Below, piece after piece: positions 36,421-48,778 of a stretch of 64,000 nucleotides of DNA. The notes under the pieces are model-generated. The model did no database searches. It was given only the letters and a program-made list of their open reading frames with translations, and was not told the DNA's origin. Both the position numbers and the translations under genes were made by a program. Within the stretch, counting starts at the first letter, position 1; every line of letters starts with the position of its first letter. Origin of the DNA: Umbilicaria muhlenbergii (lineage: Eukaryota; Ascomycota; Lecanoromycetes; Umbilicariales; Umbilicariaceae); the NCBI GenBank assembly GCA_000611775.1, contig KK106987.1:1445506-1509505 (forward strand), in the 5' to 3' direction.

Positions 36421-39400
36421 TGTTATGACATGATCAACTGACATTAACAGATATTGAATTATCTGATGTTAAATTAAATTGAAATTAATATGTCTTGACA
36501 CTCTGATATTTATGTCATGACTGCACTCACAAGACTGCTTCCTTCTTTGTACTTTTTTAAGTTTAAATAATTCATCTCTTGCAACAGTTTTAAGCCTGCT
36601 TATAAAGTGAAATAATTAACTGTAACATTAAAAAAGTACTTACACTCTTTTTGATCTCTGAAGGTGACAAAATATCAGCTGAGATAAACATGTGTGTTGA
36701 TGAAAAAATTCTTCCTCAACATCATCAAACATCTCAACTCACAGTTTACTGAGTGATCAGGAGGTTCTTAAAACATTTTAAATTTATTAATTAATTATTA
36801 ACAATCAATTCTCAAGTCCTGTGAGAAGTAAGCAACAAATGATCAAGAAGTACTATGTCATGATGATGAGTAACTGTAAAAAGTCAACAAATAAAAAAGT
36901 TCTGCAACATGTAAACGCCCTTGAAGACTTATTTATAAGCACAGATAACTGCAGTAAAGGCAGTTAAAAAAGCAAGGTTCTGAATTAAATAATCTCAGCA
37001 TTAAGAGTAGATGTTTGAAGCATTGAAGAAATCATGATTAAATCACATCAAGAGGAAGAGACTTCTTCTTAATTTGAAAAATTATCCTTAACTGAAGAAC
37101 AGTTAGATGATCATGAGAGATCAAAAACAGTAAACATCATGAAGATAAACTCTTAAAGTGATGTGACCTCTGAAAATTTACAGTGATGAGTAACACATGA
37201 TTCAGAGAACACCTGCTGTTTAATGTTGAATGCACTAAATCAGAAAGATTCTTACAAGGCATAGATGCAGAATCTGAAAGAATAAAATAATCAGAAAAAC
37301 TCTCAGATAAAGAAATTATCAACTGAGAAACAAGAACTGAAACAGAATATGTTGAAGTTAACTTAATAACTTAACAACCTTAAAGCAGAGTGATCAAGAG
37401 AAGACACACTTAAATTAAATGTGAATGACACAATGAAGAAGTGTTCAGTGAAGTTTTCAGATTCATCAATTCTGAATGATGATCTTAAACTCACGTTTCA
37501 GGTATGAAATGATCAGATGAAGAGCAAGTTATAAATCAATGATGATTAATTCAATCAGCCAGATCAAGATGAGGCTGAACATATTAAAGTGATTTACATC
37601 AAGACATGAATTAACAGCAAGGCTGCTGAACACCTTTACTCATGATTGAAGGCTCAGTCAGGAAGAGAGATTTATGTTGAAAAAGTTATTTAATGTCTGA
37701 AGAACATCTTTGAGGATTCAGATCATCACTTAAAAACATGAAAGCAATTAAAGAAGTTCAAGATGCTTTATCTTGAGGACTTTAATATGTTTCAGTCAGA
37801 GTTTTTACAGTTAGTGAATTCAGTGAAGATGTCAATGAATCAGTGAAAAAAGAAAATTCATGACAAACTATATGACTCACTGTGAGTTTAAATGAAAATC
37901 TATGTTACTGATGAGGATATGTCATTTAATGTTTATTATAAAAAGGCTCAACAGTTCATAAGAGGTCTTGTTAAAGCTGATGAAAGAATTAAGAAATGAA
38001 AGAATCAATGAAAGCTGCAGAGAAAACAATCAACTTTTAAATTTAAAAAAAAGACAATCACCACAATCACTGCTATCACATGAGAAGTAATTAAGTTAAT
38101 ATTAATTGATGTAATCTGTTACATCTGCAATAAAAAAGAACATCTAGTGAGGGATTATCCTGATAAGTTAAAGAAGGCTGAGGCAAAGGCTGTAAACTTT
38201 AATCATTCAGATTCAGAAAATGAGTTACTTTAAGTGAAGTCTTCACTTTAAAGTCAACAGAGGGAGCAAAGATAAGCAAGATGAAGATGTTAAATATTCT
38301 GAGAAAATCATCATTAATCTGAGATTGTCAACTTGCAGTTAACAGTTTAATCATGAGGATAACAGCTCTGCTAAACATTAACACTGCTGAGAAGACTTTT
38401 ATTCACAAGAAGCACTTTAAATTTATGAAAAAACATCTGCAGTTATACATCAGGACAGCACAGAAGTCAGTTTTTTTAATAAAATATAATAATTAAAAAG
38501 CTGAGATAATCTTCAGAGCATTTACAGTAAACTTAATGATTAATGAAAAATGAATTCTTACTCACTTCTTGTTTTATAATATTAGTAGGCATGATGTTCT
38601 GATTAAGAGGAAATGATTTGAAAAGACTTGAGTCTTAATTGATTATTTCAATTAAAAGCTGATTTGACCTGAGGAGGCTCAATATCAAGCAAGCAAGAAT
38701 TTAATAATATCAAGGTGAGAATTACAGCTATCAGAAGTCAAATCAGAACATTAAACAGATGTTGATCATCAAAATTACTTGCATGAGACAGTAATACTGA
38801 CTCAGATCTTAAAGAGGACAGAAAGAAATGAGATCATGATGATGCTTAATAAAGTTAACTCTGAGAATACTGAACATCTGACAAGGTTAAATGAATGAAA
38901 AAAAATATTCATTGAACCTCTCAAAAAGTCAGTTCTACAACTGTGAGCGCAATCAAAGACTGTGAAAGCTCAGCAGCAAGATGACTCTGAGGAAATGAAA
39001 AAGCAAATGCACACAAAAGAGATAATGTCATCATTAACTTTCAAGGGAAAAAGCTTCAGAAGGGACTTTTATCAAGGAGTAAATATTATACTGCTAAAAG
39101 CAAGTAACTTTCTACACAATATCAGGAAAAAAAGAGTTATTATTAAGATTATCAGCATTCATGAGGTTAATCACCTGATAGAAAACTGAAAAAACCCCTG
39201 TCTGCTGCTGCAGAATGAAATGAAGTTGAATTAAAAAGTAAAGAAAAAATTACCTCATCAGTATTAAGAGTTTGCAGAGGTTTTCAGCAAGATGACATCA
39301 GATCAGCTGCCTCTACATAAGAATAAAATGAATCACAACATTAGTTTAAAAGATAAAAACAACCTGACTTCAAGCCTCTTGTATAGCATATCACTGAAGC

Positions 39401-39790
39401 AGTTGAAGTTAATTAAGGCTTATCTTAAAGGTCACTTGAAGAAGAATTTCATAATTCTTAATGACACTCCTTATGCATCATCATTTCTGTTTGTGAAGAA
39501 GTCAGAAAGGAGATGATGTTTTTGTGTTAATTACTGAAACTCAACATCATTATAAAAAAGATAAATACTCTTTATCTTTGATTAAGGAGACACTGACACA
39601 ACTGTTTAAAATAAAGGTATTTATCAAGCTAAATGTGAGACAGGCATTTTATCAGATAAAGATAAAAAAGTCTATTAAGAATTTGATCACTTTTTGAATG
39701 AGGTATGAATCTTACAAATACAAGATTTTATCTTTCAGTCTTTGCAATAAACCCGCCTTCTTTCAAAGGTACATCAATGATGTTTTGTAA
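36421..39790 (+). mobile_element. Ty3/Gypsy element Gy4 (5' half)
   Basis: A putative LTR (36421-36627, TGTTATGACA to TGTAACA) is followed by a gag region (about 36990-38220) ending in a CCHC knuckle with CYICNKKEHLVRD near 38120, a protease region (about 38280-38730) and the N-terminal half of an RT (about 39240-39790; the open stretch 39292-39516 contains LYSISLKQLKLIKAYL). The rest of RT, RNase H and integrase are not found. It inserted into the 3' LTR of Gy2 copy 3. It is a broken fossil with many changes. Confidence 0.7.
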
Positions 39791-40634
39791 TAAAAGCCTC
39801 AAATATGTTAGTAGCCCTGCAACGCACTGTCTCACAATTTAATAATTGATGATGATAATATTTCTGTCATCTTCACCTGTCAGAACATGTTTTATGTCAT
39901 TGTGAGCACTTTTCCTGAGAATTACTGGCATTACTTATAGACAGGTCAGGAAATGAAGTTATTAACTTTTAATCAACTGAATAAGTATGAATCATTTGAT
40001 ATGAGGGATGCAGAGGATTTTAAGACTATGTGTAGTATTTATCTTGCTCTTGTTCTTCATGTTGAACGGCTTTGTGCTCATCAGGGGTAGTGAATTTAAA
40101 ATTAAGTTTAATCAGACTTCTTTCTCTCCTTAATGTCTTTGTCCTTATTATTACTTAATACAATAAGTGTTAACATATCTGAGGTGAGGCAGTACTCTGC
40201 TATCATATGAGTCTTGTGACTAAGTGAAAATGAAACAAGTTGACATAAGGTTGAGCCTGACAAATGAAAATAGTACAAGTTGACAAGAGGTAGAGCCTTG
40301 TAAATGAAATTTAACAAGAGGTGCAACAAGGTCAAAAAAATATATTGTTTAACTACAAAATTAAAGTTGTATGTATTTTATAAACCTATGAACTCCCCTG
40401 ACTCTGTGTTACAATTCATTATTAAAAATAAAGTCACTATCAGCAATTCACCTGATCCTCACTAGAAGGCAATCATTCAGATTTTAAAAATATTTCCTTA
40501 AAACTCTTTCACTCAACTTAGTCTTCAGAGGAGATTTAAAGGATCTTCATGAATATTCTGTTAAATATATATTTAGAGCTCAAGGGCTCTAAGGCTCAAG
40601 AGCTTAAGTGTAAAGTTAAAACAACTTAATAAGC
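39791..40634. other. unclassified repeat-like stretch
   Basis: There is no match elsewhere in the window. A piece near 40010-40085 has a protein-like pattern on the plus strand (MCSIYLALVLHVERLCAHQG), which I cannot identify. At 40229-40325 a roughly 40-bp unit containing ACAAGTTGACA and GAGCCT is imperfectly repeated. The junction with Gy4 at about 39790 is abrupt. Confidence 0.35.
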
Positions 40635-41821
40635 TGTCACTAGTGATGACTGATGAGGTCACATAGCATGCAGAGTTTGCATCACTTACTTACATATGAG
40701 TTGCATGACATTTATTATATACTTAGATACCTTTTATTTATCTATTTATTTATTTAGCATATTTATTAGATTATGAGCTCAGGGAGCACTACTGCTAAGC
40801 AATAATGTAATCATGAAAGAATCACCTCTGTCATACAGAAATTGCGCTTGACTGCTCACCCCTCATACCCTTAAATCATCATGGCTAACAATGACAATCA
40901 TCATCAAGACTCAGCGTGATGAGAGGAAAAGTTGAAAGGAGTAGAAAACTGATTAAAATGATTTAACATGACAACACTGAATCCTAAGAAGAAGAGGTAT
41001 TGAGATATAATCATTAATGTTCATATGATCAGGACCACGGCAGCAGCAATTATCAATTTCAACTGAGACATCACTGAAGTAGCTGAGATCATCAAGAGAG
41101 AAATAAATGATGACTTGTTCAAGAATATGAAAGACACAGATAACTCATCTGAGATTTAAAGCATTTTGAAGACTGTTTACACACAAGTTGAGCAGAGTGT
41201 GATGTATGCTGAATTACACTCTTTGTTGTTATACCCCTTCACAACAAAGGTTCAAGGCCATGATAAATCAATTAACATGTGAGTCACAGATGTAACAAGC
41301 ATGATAAAGAAAATCAAGGCCACTGTCACTACTGAATGAGATGTGTAAAAAGATATCATCTTGATTACTCTACTTGAGAGCTTATCAGAGGAGTATGACT
41401 TGAGGAAGAATCATATACTTAATTAAAAGAAAACAATTATGACTGATGCTCAACAAATTCTGACCTCTGAAGAAGTACAAATCAAAGTGAATCATGAAGT
41501 TGACCTTATACTGAGCTCAACCTTAGTCATATGAAGAACAGGACAAAGAACAAGATGAGGAATGAAAAAAAAAATGTTACAACTGCAGAAGACTGAGACA
41601 CTTAATGAGAGACTGCATAAGATCTCATTTTGATAATGTTTATATGAATGATTTTACAAAATGACGCAGCACTGTTAGCTATGATATCAGTTGAAAATTA
41701 AAGCATCAGATACAAAGAATGAGGGAGTATAATAATGAGAACAGTGATGCAGAGCTGTTCACACCTGATGAAGAATAAGTGAATATGATTGCAAGCATCA
41801 AGAGCAATTCATATGACTGAT
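40635..41821 (+). mobile_element. Copia-type LTR and gag fragment
   Basis: The start TGTCACTAGTGATGAC at 40635 may open an LTR of about 200 bp. From about 40880 the plus strand encodes a Ty1/Copia-style gag: a start like MANNDNHH, a central region resembling the UBN2 family, and a CCHC knuckle (CYNCRRLRHLMRDC at about 41578-41619). It stops at the inverted-repeat element at 41822; protease, integrase and RT are not found on its other side. It is a broken fossil. Confidence 0.6.
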
Positions 41822-42737
41822 ACATCAGCAATTTAGCAAGTTAACTCTGAGTTAATTTTTAGCACTTTGAGCGCTCTGAGCTTCTGATCTCATGTCTCAG
41901 CTAACAGCCGCTCTTAGTACCCTCTGAGCGCTTTGAGCTCAACCTTAAATCTTGAGCAGAACATCAAAATTTTGTGATAAAAAAACAATTATTAAAACAA
42001 TTCTTTAAACAAGTACACACACAGTGTTATAATAACAGTAAAACTTATAATAAGTACACTTTTGCTAAAATTCACTTTTCTGCAATAAAAAATCATGATT
42101 TGTTGAGTCTGAAAGCACTGTATAAGTGTTGAGTTCTGAATATTTAAAGAACTTCAAGATTTTCATCACTTAAAAATTTACACACTTTAATAACTTTTGC
42201 ACCTCAACAGATATGAAGAAACTTTCAATGCATAAATTATAAAGAACAGTATTCTCTATTAATGTTAAACTAAAAGTTTCTTCATAACTGCTGTTGTTGT
42301 TAAGTTATATTTAATTCAAGTTTTCAACAGCGAAAAATCTTTCAAAAAAAGTCACATACTTTGAATAACTATTGCGCTTTTATACTTATAATATAACTTT
42401 CAGGTTATAAGTTGTAGAGAATAAGCTGTTTAAGAGTTTTCTTATACAAAGTTTCTTTTTAGGTGTTGTTGTTGTTGAGTTATTCAAAAAGTCATTAAAA
42501 GTCGGTTTATTAATGTTGTGATTTTCATCACTGAAAGTTTAAAATCAATGTAACTTTTTAACAACAACAGTTATAAAAAAACTTCAAGTTATAAAACTGT
42601 TTAATAGCTTCTTCTCTACAACTTATAAACTAAAAGTTAATTTGTATGAGCTCATTTACTGCTCAGAGAGTGCTCTGAGCGCATAAAGTACTATTAACTA
42701 AAACCTTATTTTTGAGCGGGCTGTCAAGTTGCAGATG
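41822..42737. mobile_element. non-autonomous inverted-repeat element, copy 2
   Basis: This is nearly identical to 19770-20889, with few differences, and about 200 bp shorter in the interior between the hairpin right arm and the right subterminal GAGC block. The same ends occur: left CATCAGCAATTTAGCA, right end reversed CATCTGCAACTTGACA. It separates a Copia gag (left) from a Gy2 protease region (right), so its two flanks come from unrelated elements. CpGs are retained in the GAGCG words. Confidence 0.75.
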
Positions 42738-43137
42738 AGATTAATAATTAATGAAGACCTTCTGTTCACTTGAACATCATTCAAAGTGAATTGCAAGCTC
42801 ACTCTGAATGAGGTCAAGTTATGAGTCAAGGTTTTACTTGATATTGAGTCAACTGAATATGCATTCATTAATGTTAACTTGACAAAGACTCTGATTGAAT
42901 GATCTGAAATTAAGGCAGTATCATTGTCAAAGCCCTGAACTTTACATGATTTTCAGAAGAAGACAGTGAAATGAGTTACACATGTAATTTATTCAATTAT
43001 GAAGGTCTGTGATCATTCTCAGTGACTCACCTTCATGATGATTGTAGACATGAAAAATCTCAGCATTATATTAAAACTCTCTTGAATGAATCACATCTGA
43101 ATTTTAATCAACTCTGTGAACCAGGTAGTGGTTTTCC

Positions 43138-43320
43138 CACTGAATGAATGAATGAAACTGAATGAATGAATGAAATCAAATGAATGAATGAAACTGAATG
43201 AATGAATGAAATCAAATGAATGAATGAAACTGAATGAATGAATGAAACTGAACAAATGAATGAAACTGAATAAATGAACAAAACTGAACAACTGAACACT
43301 GAATAAATGAATGAACTGAA
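43138..43320 (+). repeat. TGAA-rich linker repeat between protease and RT
   Basis: Arrays of TGAATGAATGAAACTGAA, longest in this copy, also occur at 5395-5540, 17170-17300, 32740-32830 and, reversed, 51125-51290. They produce long spurious reverse-strand ORFs of Phe/Ile/His/Ser. Confidence 0.85.
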
Positions 43321-45069
43321 TAATTGAATTTGAATCACTGAAACCTTATCAGATCTTGAAGAAATTCATCACAAAAGCAGATTCTGAATCAGCCTCTGCA
43401 TTAAAGAGTAATAACCCCTTACATGTAGTTAATATCAAGATGATTAATGCAGCACTGTTCACATTGAATATGAAGAAAAGCAATGAAATCTTTATTATCT
43501 TTATTCAACAAATTGAGGAAGCATTGAACTCTGAATTGAAGTTAAGTGAATTAAATATCAAGATAATTCTTTCTTTTGAATATTATGATCTGATTGATGT
43601 CTTCTTTAAAAAGACTGTTAATGAGCTTCCTCTGCACTGACTTTATAATCACAAGATTGTCTTAAAGGGTGAGCAAAAGCTCAGATACACACCTTTTTAT
43701 AATATGTCACATGAAGAATTGATAGCAGTGAAGAATTACATAGAAGACAACTTGCAAAAGGGTTTCATTGAAGTCAGTCAATCATCAGTAGCCTCATTGA
43801 TTTTATTTGTATGAAAGAAAGATGGGTCTTTATGACTGTGCATCAACTACTGAAAGCTGAATTTGATTATGAAGAAAGACTGATACTCATTATCTTTAAT
43901 TGAAGAAACCTTAACTCAGATTTTAAAGACAAAATACTTCATCAAGATTAATATACAACAGGTGTTTCACTGTATATAAATAAGTCTTGAATCTGAAGAC
44001 CTGACAACCTTTTGAACAAGGCATGATTTTTACAAATATAAGATCTTGCCTTTCAGACTCATTAACAGATCAGTCAGCTTTCAGCATTTTATTAATGATG
44101 TATTATTCAATTTATTGAACACATGTTGTATAACATATTTGAATAATATCTTGATTTATTCAGAGTCTCTGTCTGAACACTGAACTTATGTTTAAACTGT
44201 TTTAAAACAACTGAGAAAGGCAAATTTACAGACTAAAATCAAGAAGTGTGAATTTCACAAGACTGAAACTCAATACTTAAAATTGATCATAAGATGTCAT
44301 GATATCTGAGTGAACTCTGAAAAGATCACAGTCATTAAGACTTAAAAAGTACTGATCAACTTAAAACAGCTGCAGGCATTCTTAAGTTTTTGTAACTTCT
44401 ACTGATGATTCATAGAGAGATATTCTAAAATCACAAAATCTTTAATCAGACTGACAGGCAAGGACATACTCTTTAATATGTAAATTAAACAGTGTCTTCA
44501 AGCATTTAGTGAATTAAAGAACTGACTGATTAATGTGTTAATATTATAACACTTTGACTGAACTTGAACATGTTATCTTAAATGTGACTCATCTGATCTG
44601 ATATTCACAGGAGTATTATCTCAGAAAGATGATTAAAAATTAATACATTCAGTGATATTTTTCTTTAAAAAACTCATATCAGCTGAGTGCAATTACAAAA
44701 TATATAACAAGGAATTGTTGACTATCATTTAAAGTTTAAAAAAATGACGCGCTGAATTAACAGGTATGAAGGATTCAATTTAAATTTTAACAAATCATAA
44801 AGCCCTGAAGTACTTTATAATGATCAAGAAACTGACTCACAGACAAGTCAGATGAGTTGAATTTTTTTTATAATTCAACTTTATGATCACCTACTGAACA
44901 GGCAAGGAAAATGAAAAGGTGAACACACTCATTAAATGCTCAAATAATCAACTAAAGAAGAATGAGGATGATGAGTAATTATAATATTAACCTTAAATCA
45001 TACTACTGAGTCACTGCTTAAACTCATGTATCATTACTGAACAAAAGAAAAAAGCTCCTCAGCTTTTAA

Positions 45070-45185
45070 AATCAACCCTGAATGAATCAGTGCTGAATGA
45101 ATCAGCTGAACAGACTCTGAATAAATCAGCTTTAAATGAATCAGCTTTGAATGAACCAGCTGAACAAGTTCTGAATGAGACTTTA
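45070..45185 (+). repeat. 15-bp coding minisatellite (LNESA type)
   Basis: Units of CTGAATGAATCAGCT type encode Leu-Asn-Glu/Lys-Ser-Ala between RNase H and integrase. Copy 1 (7288-7340) has one or two, copy 3 (34558-34630) about three, this copy about five, and copy 6 (53600-53770) about nine. Confidence 0.8.
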
Positions 45186-46977
45186 AATGAGTTGATTACT
45201 CATTATGTGAAAGCAGATAACTTCTGCCAGGAAATTTAATGCCTACTATAAACTGAAGCAAGACATTCAATCAAATCTCTCTCAGTGACTGTACTGAAGA
45301 TGCAAACAGTCAGTTACTGTATCAGAAATGTGTATGAATCTCAGAAGTCAATAATGACTTGAATAAGAATAAATTATAACTCTGACTGATTTAAGAAGCA
45401 CATGAACAATCAGTTGCAGAACATATTAAACACTGAAAGACTTTAAAACTGCTTGCACGCTCCTACTACTGACTCTGAATGAATCAAACAGTCAATCATT
45501 TTGTTTAAAATTGTCACATCTGCTGCTGAACAAAGAACATGAATGAGCAGTATCAAGAAGCTCTGAAATCACTTTTAATCTCAAGTCATTCATGACAAGA
45601 TATTTCACTCAACTTGATTATTAAATTATTTAAAAGTGAAGGATTCAATGCAATCCTGATAATCATTTACAAACTGATCAAGAAGAGACATTATATCTTT
45701 TATTTAATAAATAAGAATGAGGGAACATCAGCAAAATACATCACAGAATTATTACTTCACAATGTATGAAGATTTTATGATCTGTCACAAACAATAACAT
45801 CAGACTGAGGGTCACAATTTATCACATTACTGTGAAAACACCTTTGTGAATGACTTTAAATCAGATTAAAACCTTCAACTGCTTTTCATCCTGAGACAGA
45901 CAGGCAGTCTGAAAATGCAAATGTGAATATTAAATAGTATCTTAAAGCATTTGTGAATTATCAGCAAGATGATTGAGTAAAATGATTATCAATGATTGAG
46001 TTTACAGTCAACAATGCAGATTCTGACTTTATCAAAGTTTCATCATTTTTTATGAATAAGAGATATTACCCTTGAATGAGCTTCAACTTTAAATAATTGA
46101 TCACTTCACCTCTGCTGACAAGAGAATGAATTCTGAAGGAAAAAGCTGATTTCATAACAAATCACATGAAAGTTTTATATGCAATGTTACAGGAAAACAT
46201 GACAGCAGCATAACTTCAACAAGAAAACTTCATGAACAGAACTTAAACATTAATCTCAACATATCAAGTGAGAGACCTGATATAATTGTTAACAAAAAAC
46301 ATTCAAATGACTCACTTGTTCAAAAAGCTGAATCACAAGAATGAAGGACCTTTTCAAACTAAGAAAAAAGTATTAATTCAAGCATATGAGCTTGAATTGC
46401 TTAAGTTAATGAAAATACACTCTGTATTTCACACCTCTTTACTACAACTCACTGTGAATGATTTTTTACTTAAATAAATTGAGTCACCACTGCCACCTGT
46501 AATAACTGAACAGGCTGAATCAGAATGAGAAGTTAAACAAATTAATGACAGCTGTTGATGAAGAAACAGATTATAATATAAAGTGACATGAAAAAAATAT
46601 TCACCTGACAAGATCTGATATAATGTTGATGAATTTAAACACTCATCTGAACTGAAAGAGGCATTTCATGAGAGGTACTCAAATAAGCTGACTGAGTCAC
46701 TGAATACATCAATGACAAAGCAGAAAAGTAAACAGCCAGCTCATGAAGCTCATTAAATAAAAAAAAAGTAGTGTCAAGTTTACATCTGAACATCAAACTG
46801 AACTGAATGATTCAAACAATGACTGAATGAGTTAACAGTGATTGACTGAACAGGTTAACAGCAATTAAACTAATGAGTTTAACAACACATAAAGATTTTA
46901 ATCTTCATGCTCTTTCTTTCTTTTACTTCTTAAACTAGAATTCTTCTCTGTAGCTAAATGCCAGCTGTTAAAACATA

Positions 46978-47240
46978 TATCAAGACTATACAAATTATAA
47001 ATTAATGCATGTGTTTTAACAGCTGACATTTAGCTACAGAGAAGAATTTTAGTCTAAGAAGCAAAAGGAAGAAAGAGCATGAAGATTAAAGTTTTTATGT
47101 GCATGTTAAACTCATTAATTTAAGTTGCTGCTAACTCATTCAGTCATTCAGTGCTAACTCATTCAGTCATTCAGTTCAGTACATCATTCAGATCATTCAA
47201 ATCATTCAGATCAGTTTAATGTTCAGATGTAAACTTGACA
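46978..47240 (-). repeat. Gy2 3' LTR (copy 5)
   Basis: This 263-bp LTR differs from the 5' LTR of the same copy at about 27 positions counted by eye, all but one being transitions. Confidence 0.85.
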
Positions 47241-48328
47241 CTACCTCTCTCTTTATTTAGTGAGCTTCATGAGTTGATCATTTACTTTTCTGCCTTGTCT
47301 TTGATGTATTTGATGACTCAGTCAGCTTATTTGAGTACTGCTCATGAAATGCCTCTTTCAGTTCAGGTGAGTGTTTGAATTCATCAGCATTATATCAAGT
47401 CTTGTCAGGTGAGTACTTTTTTCATGTCACTTTATACTGTAGTCTGTTTTTTCATCAACAGTTATCATTAATTTGTTTAACTTCTCATTCTGATTCAGCC
47501 TGTTCAGTTATTACTGATGATGATGATGACTTAATTTGTTCAGGCAGAGGATCATTCACAGTGAGTTGTAGTAAAAAGATATAAAATACAGAGTGTATTT
47601 TCATTAACTCAGGCAGTTCAAGTTCATAAGTTTAAATTAATACTTTCTTCTTGATTTAAAAAGGTCCTTCATTCTTGTGATTTAACTTTTTAAATAAGTG
47701 AGTTGTTTGAATGTTCTTCATTAATAATCATATCAGGTCTCTCACTTGATATGTTGAGATTAATATTTAAGTTCTGTTCATGAAGTCTTCTTGTTGAAGT
47801 TGTGCTGCTGTCATGTTTTCTTGTAACATCACATGTAAAACTTTCATGTGATTCATTATGAAATCAGTCTTTTCCTTCAGAATTCATTCTCTTGTCAGCA
47901 GAGGTGAGGTGATTAATCATTCAGGATTAAAACTCATTCAAGAGTGATATCTCTTATTCACAAAGACTGATGAAACTTTGATAAAGTCAGAATCTGCATT
48001 GTTAACTGTAAACTCAGTCATTGATAATCATTTTGCTCAATCATCTTGCTGATAGTTCACAAATGCTTTAAGATACTGTTTAACATTCACATTTACATTT
48101 TCAGACTGCTCATCTGTCTCAGGATGAAAAGCAGTTAAAGGTTTCAATCTGATTTAAAGTCATTCACAGAGGTATTTTCAGAGTAATGTTACAAATTGTG
48201 ATCCTCAGTCTGATGTAATTGTCTGTGATAATTCATGAAATCTTCATACATTGTGAAGTAATAATTCTGTGATGTATTTTGTTGATGTTCCCTCATTCTT
48301 ATCTGTTGAATAAAAGATATAATATCTC

Positions 48329-48778
48329 TGTTATGAATATATAGTATGTTTAGTTGATTCTGTTAACTTAAGCGGGGTCATATGCTTTTTTGACTTAATT
48401 GTGATGATAAACATGTCACTTCTAACAATTGGTAGCAACACTGGTTCAAATCTGAGTGCAGTCATGATGTCAGTTTGAATCTGAGTGCAGTCAGTTAACT
48501 TAGCTAGGTCATTTATTGCTGCACTTAAGTTTAATGAAGGCTCATAACCTCTGTGTCTTCTCTAGCTGTGCATCAGGCTATTAAGTGACTTACAGACTGT
48601 GTACACTCTGAGGAGCTCCTATATAGAAACATACATTTAATCAGTACATGAGGCATATGTTATTTTTCAAAGTGACAATTGTTATGAATATATAGTATAT
48701 TTAGTTGATTCTGTTAACTTAAGCGGGGTCACACGCTCTTTTGACTTAATTGTGATGATAAACATATCACTTCTAACA
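48329..48778. mobile_element. TRIM (terminal-repeat retrotransposon in miniature), 450 bp
   Basis: Two direct terminal repeats, 48329-48427 and 48681-48778 (99 and 98 bp), begin TGTTATGAATATATAG and end CTTCTAACA. Two bases after the left repeat comes TGGTAGC, matching the start of the initiator-Met tRNA primer site used by Ty1 (TGGTAGCGCC), so the element reads left to right. The 253-bp interior has no ORF and contains CTGAGTGCAGTCA twice. Flanks ATCTC (48324-48328) and GTTTC (48779-48783) both derive from GTCTC, the sequence in other Gy2 copies, by one transition each: a 5-bp target duplication. It sits in the integrase region of Gy2 copy 5. Confidence 0.8.

Larger units (their letters stand above)
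42738..46977 (+). mobile_element. Ty3/Gypsy element Gy2, copy 4 (main part)
   Basis: It starts in the protease region directly after the inverted-repeat element, with no gag or 5' LTR. TGAA linker 43138-43320, RT (about 43540-44350), RNase H (about 44570-44940), expanded Leu-Asn-Glu-Ser linker (45070-45185), integrase (about 45400-46200), chromodomain-like tail and 3' LTR from 46772. The LTR is split by Gy2 copy 5 at 46977/46978; its last part lies at 53400-53436. It is a broken fossil with dozens of changes. Confidence 0.85.

Noticed and set aside
41231-41250. Apparent match of CCCTTCACAACAA to the right end of the small insertion at 35379
   Set aside because: It is a single 13-base match within a Copia gag coding stretch, with no matching flank; chance is likely.
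43091-43338. Two reverse-strand ORFs rich in Phe, Ile, His and Ser
   Set aside because: They are the reverse of the TGAA linker repeat in Gy2 copy 4.
48440-48460. tRNA-derived SINE, suggested by GGTTCAAATC resembling a Pol III B box
   Set aside because: The word lies just inside a pair of direct terminal repeats with a primer site and target duplication, which fits a TRIM better; no A box or poly-A tail is seen.
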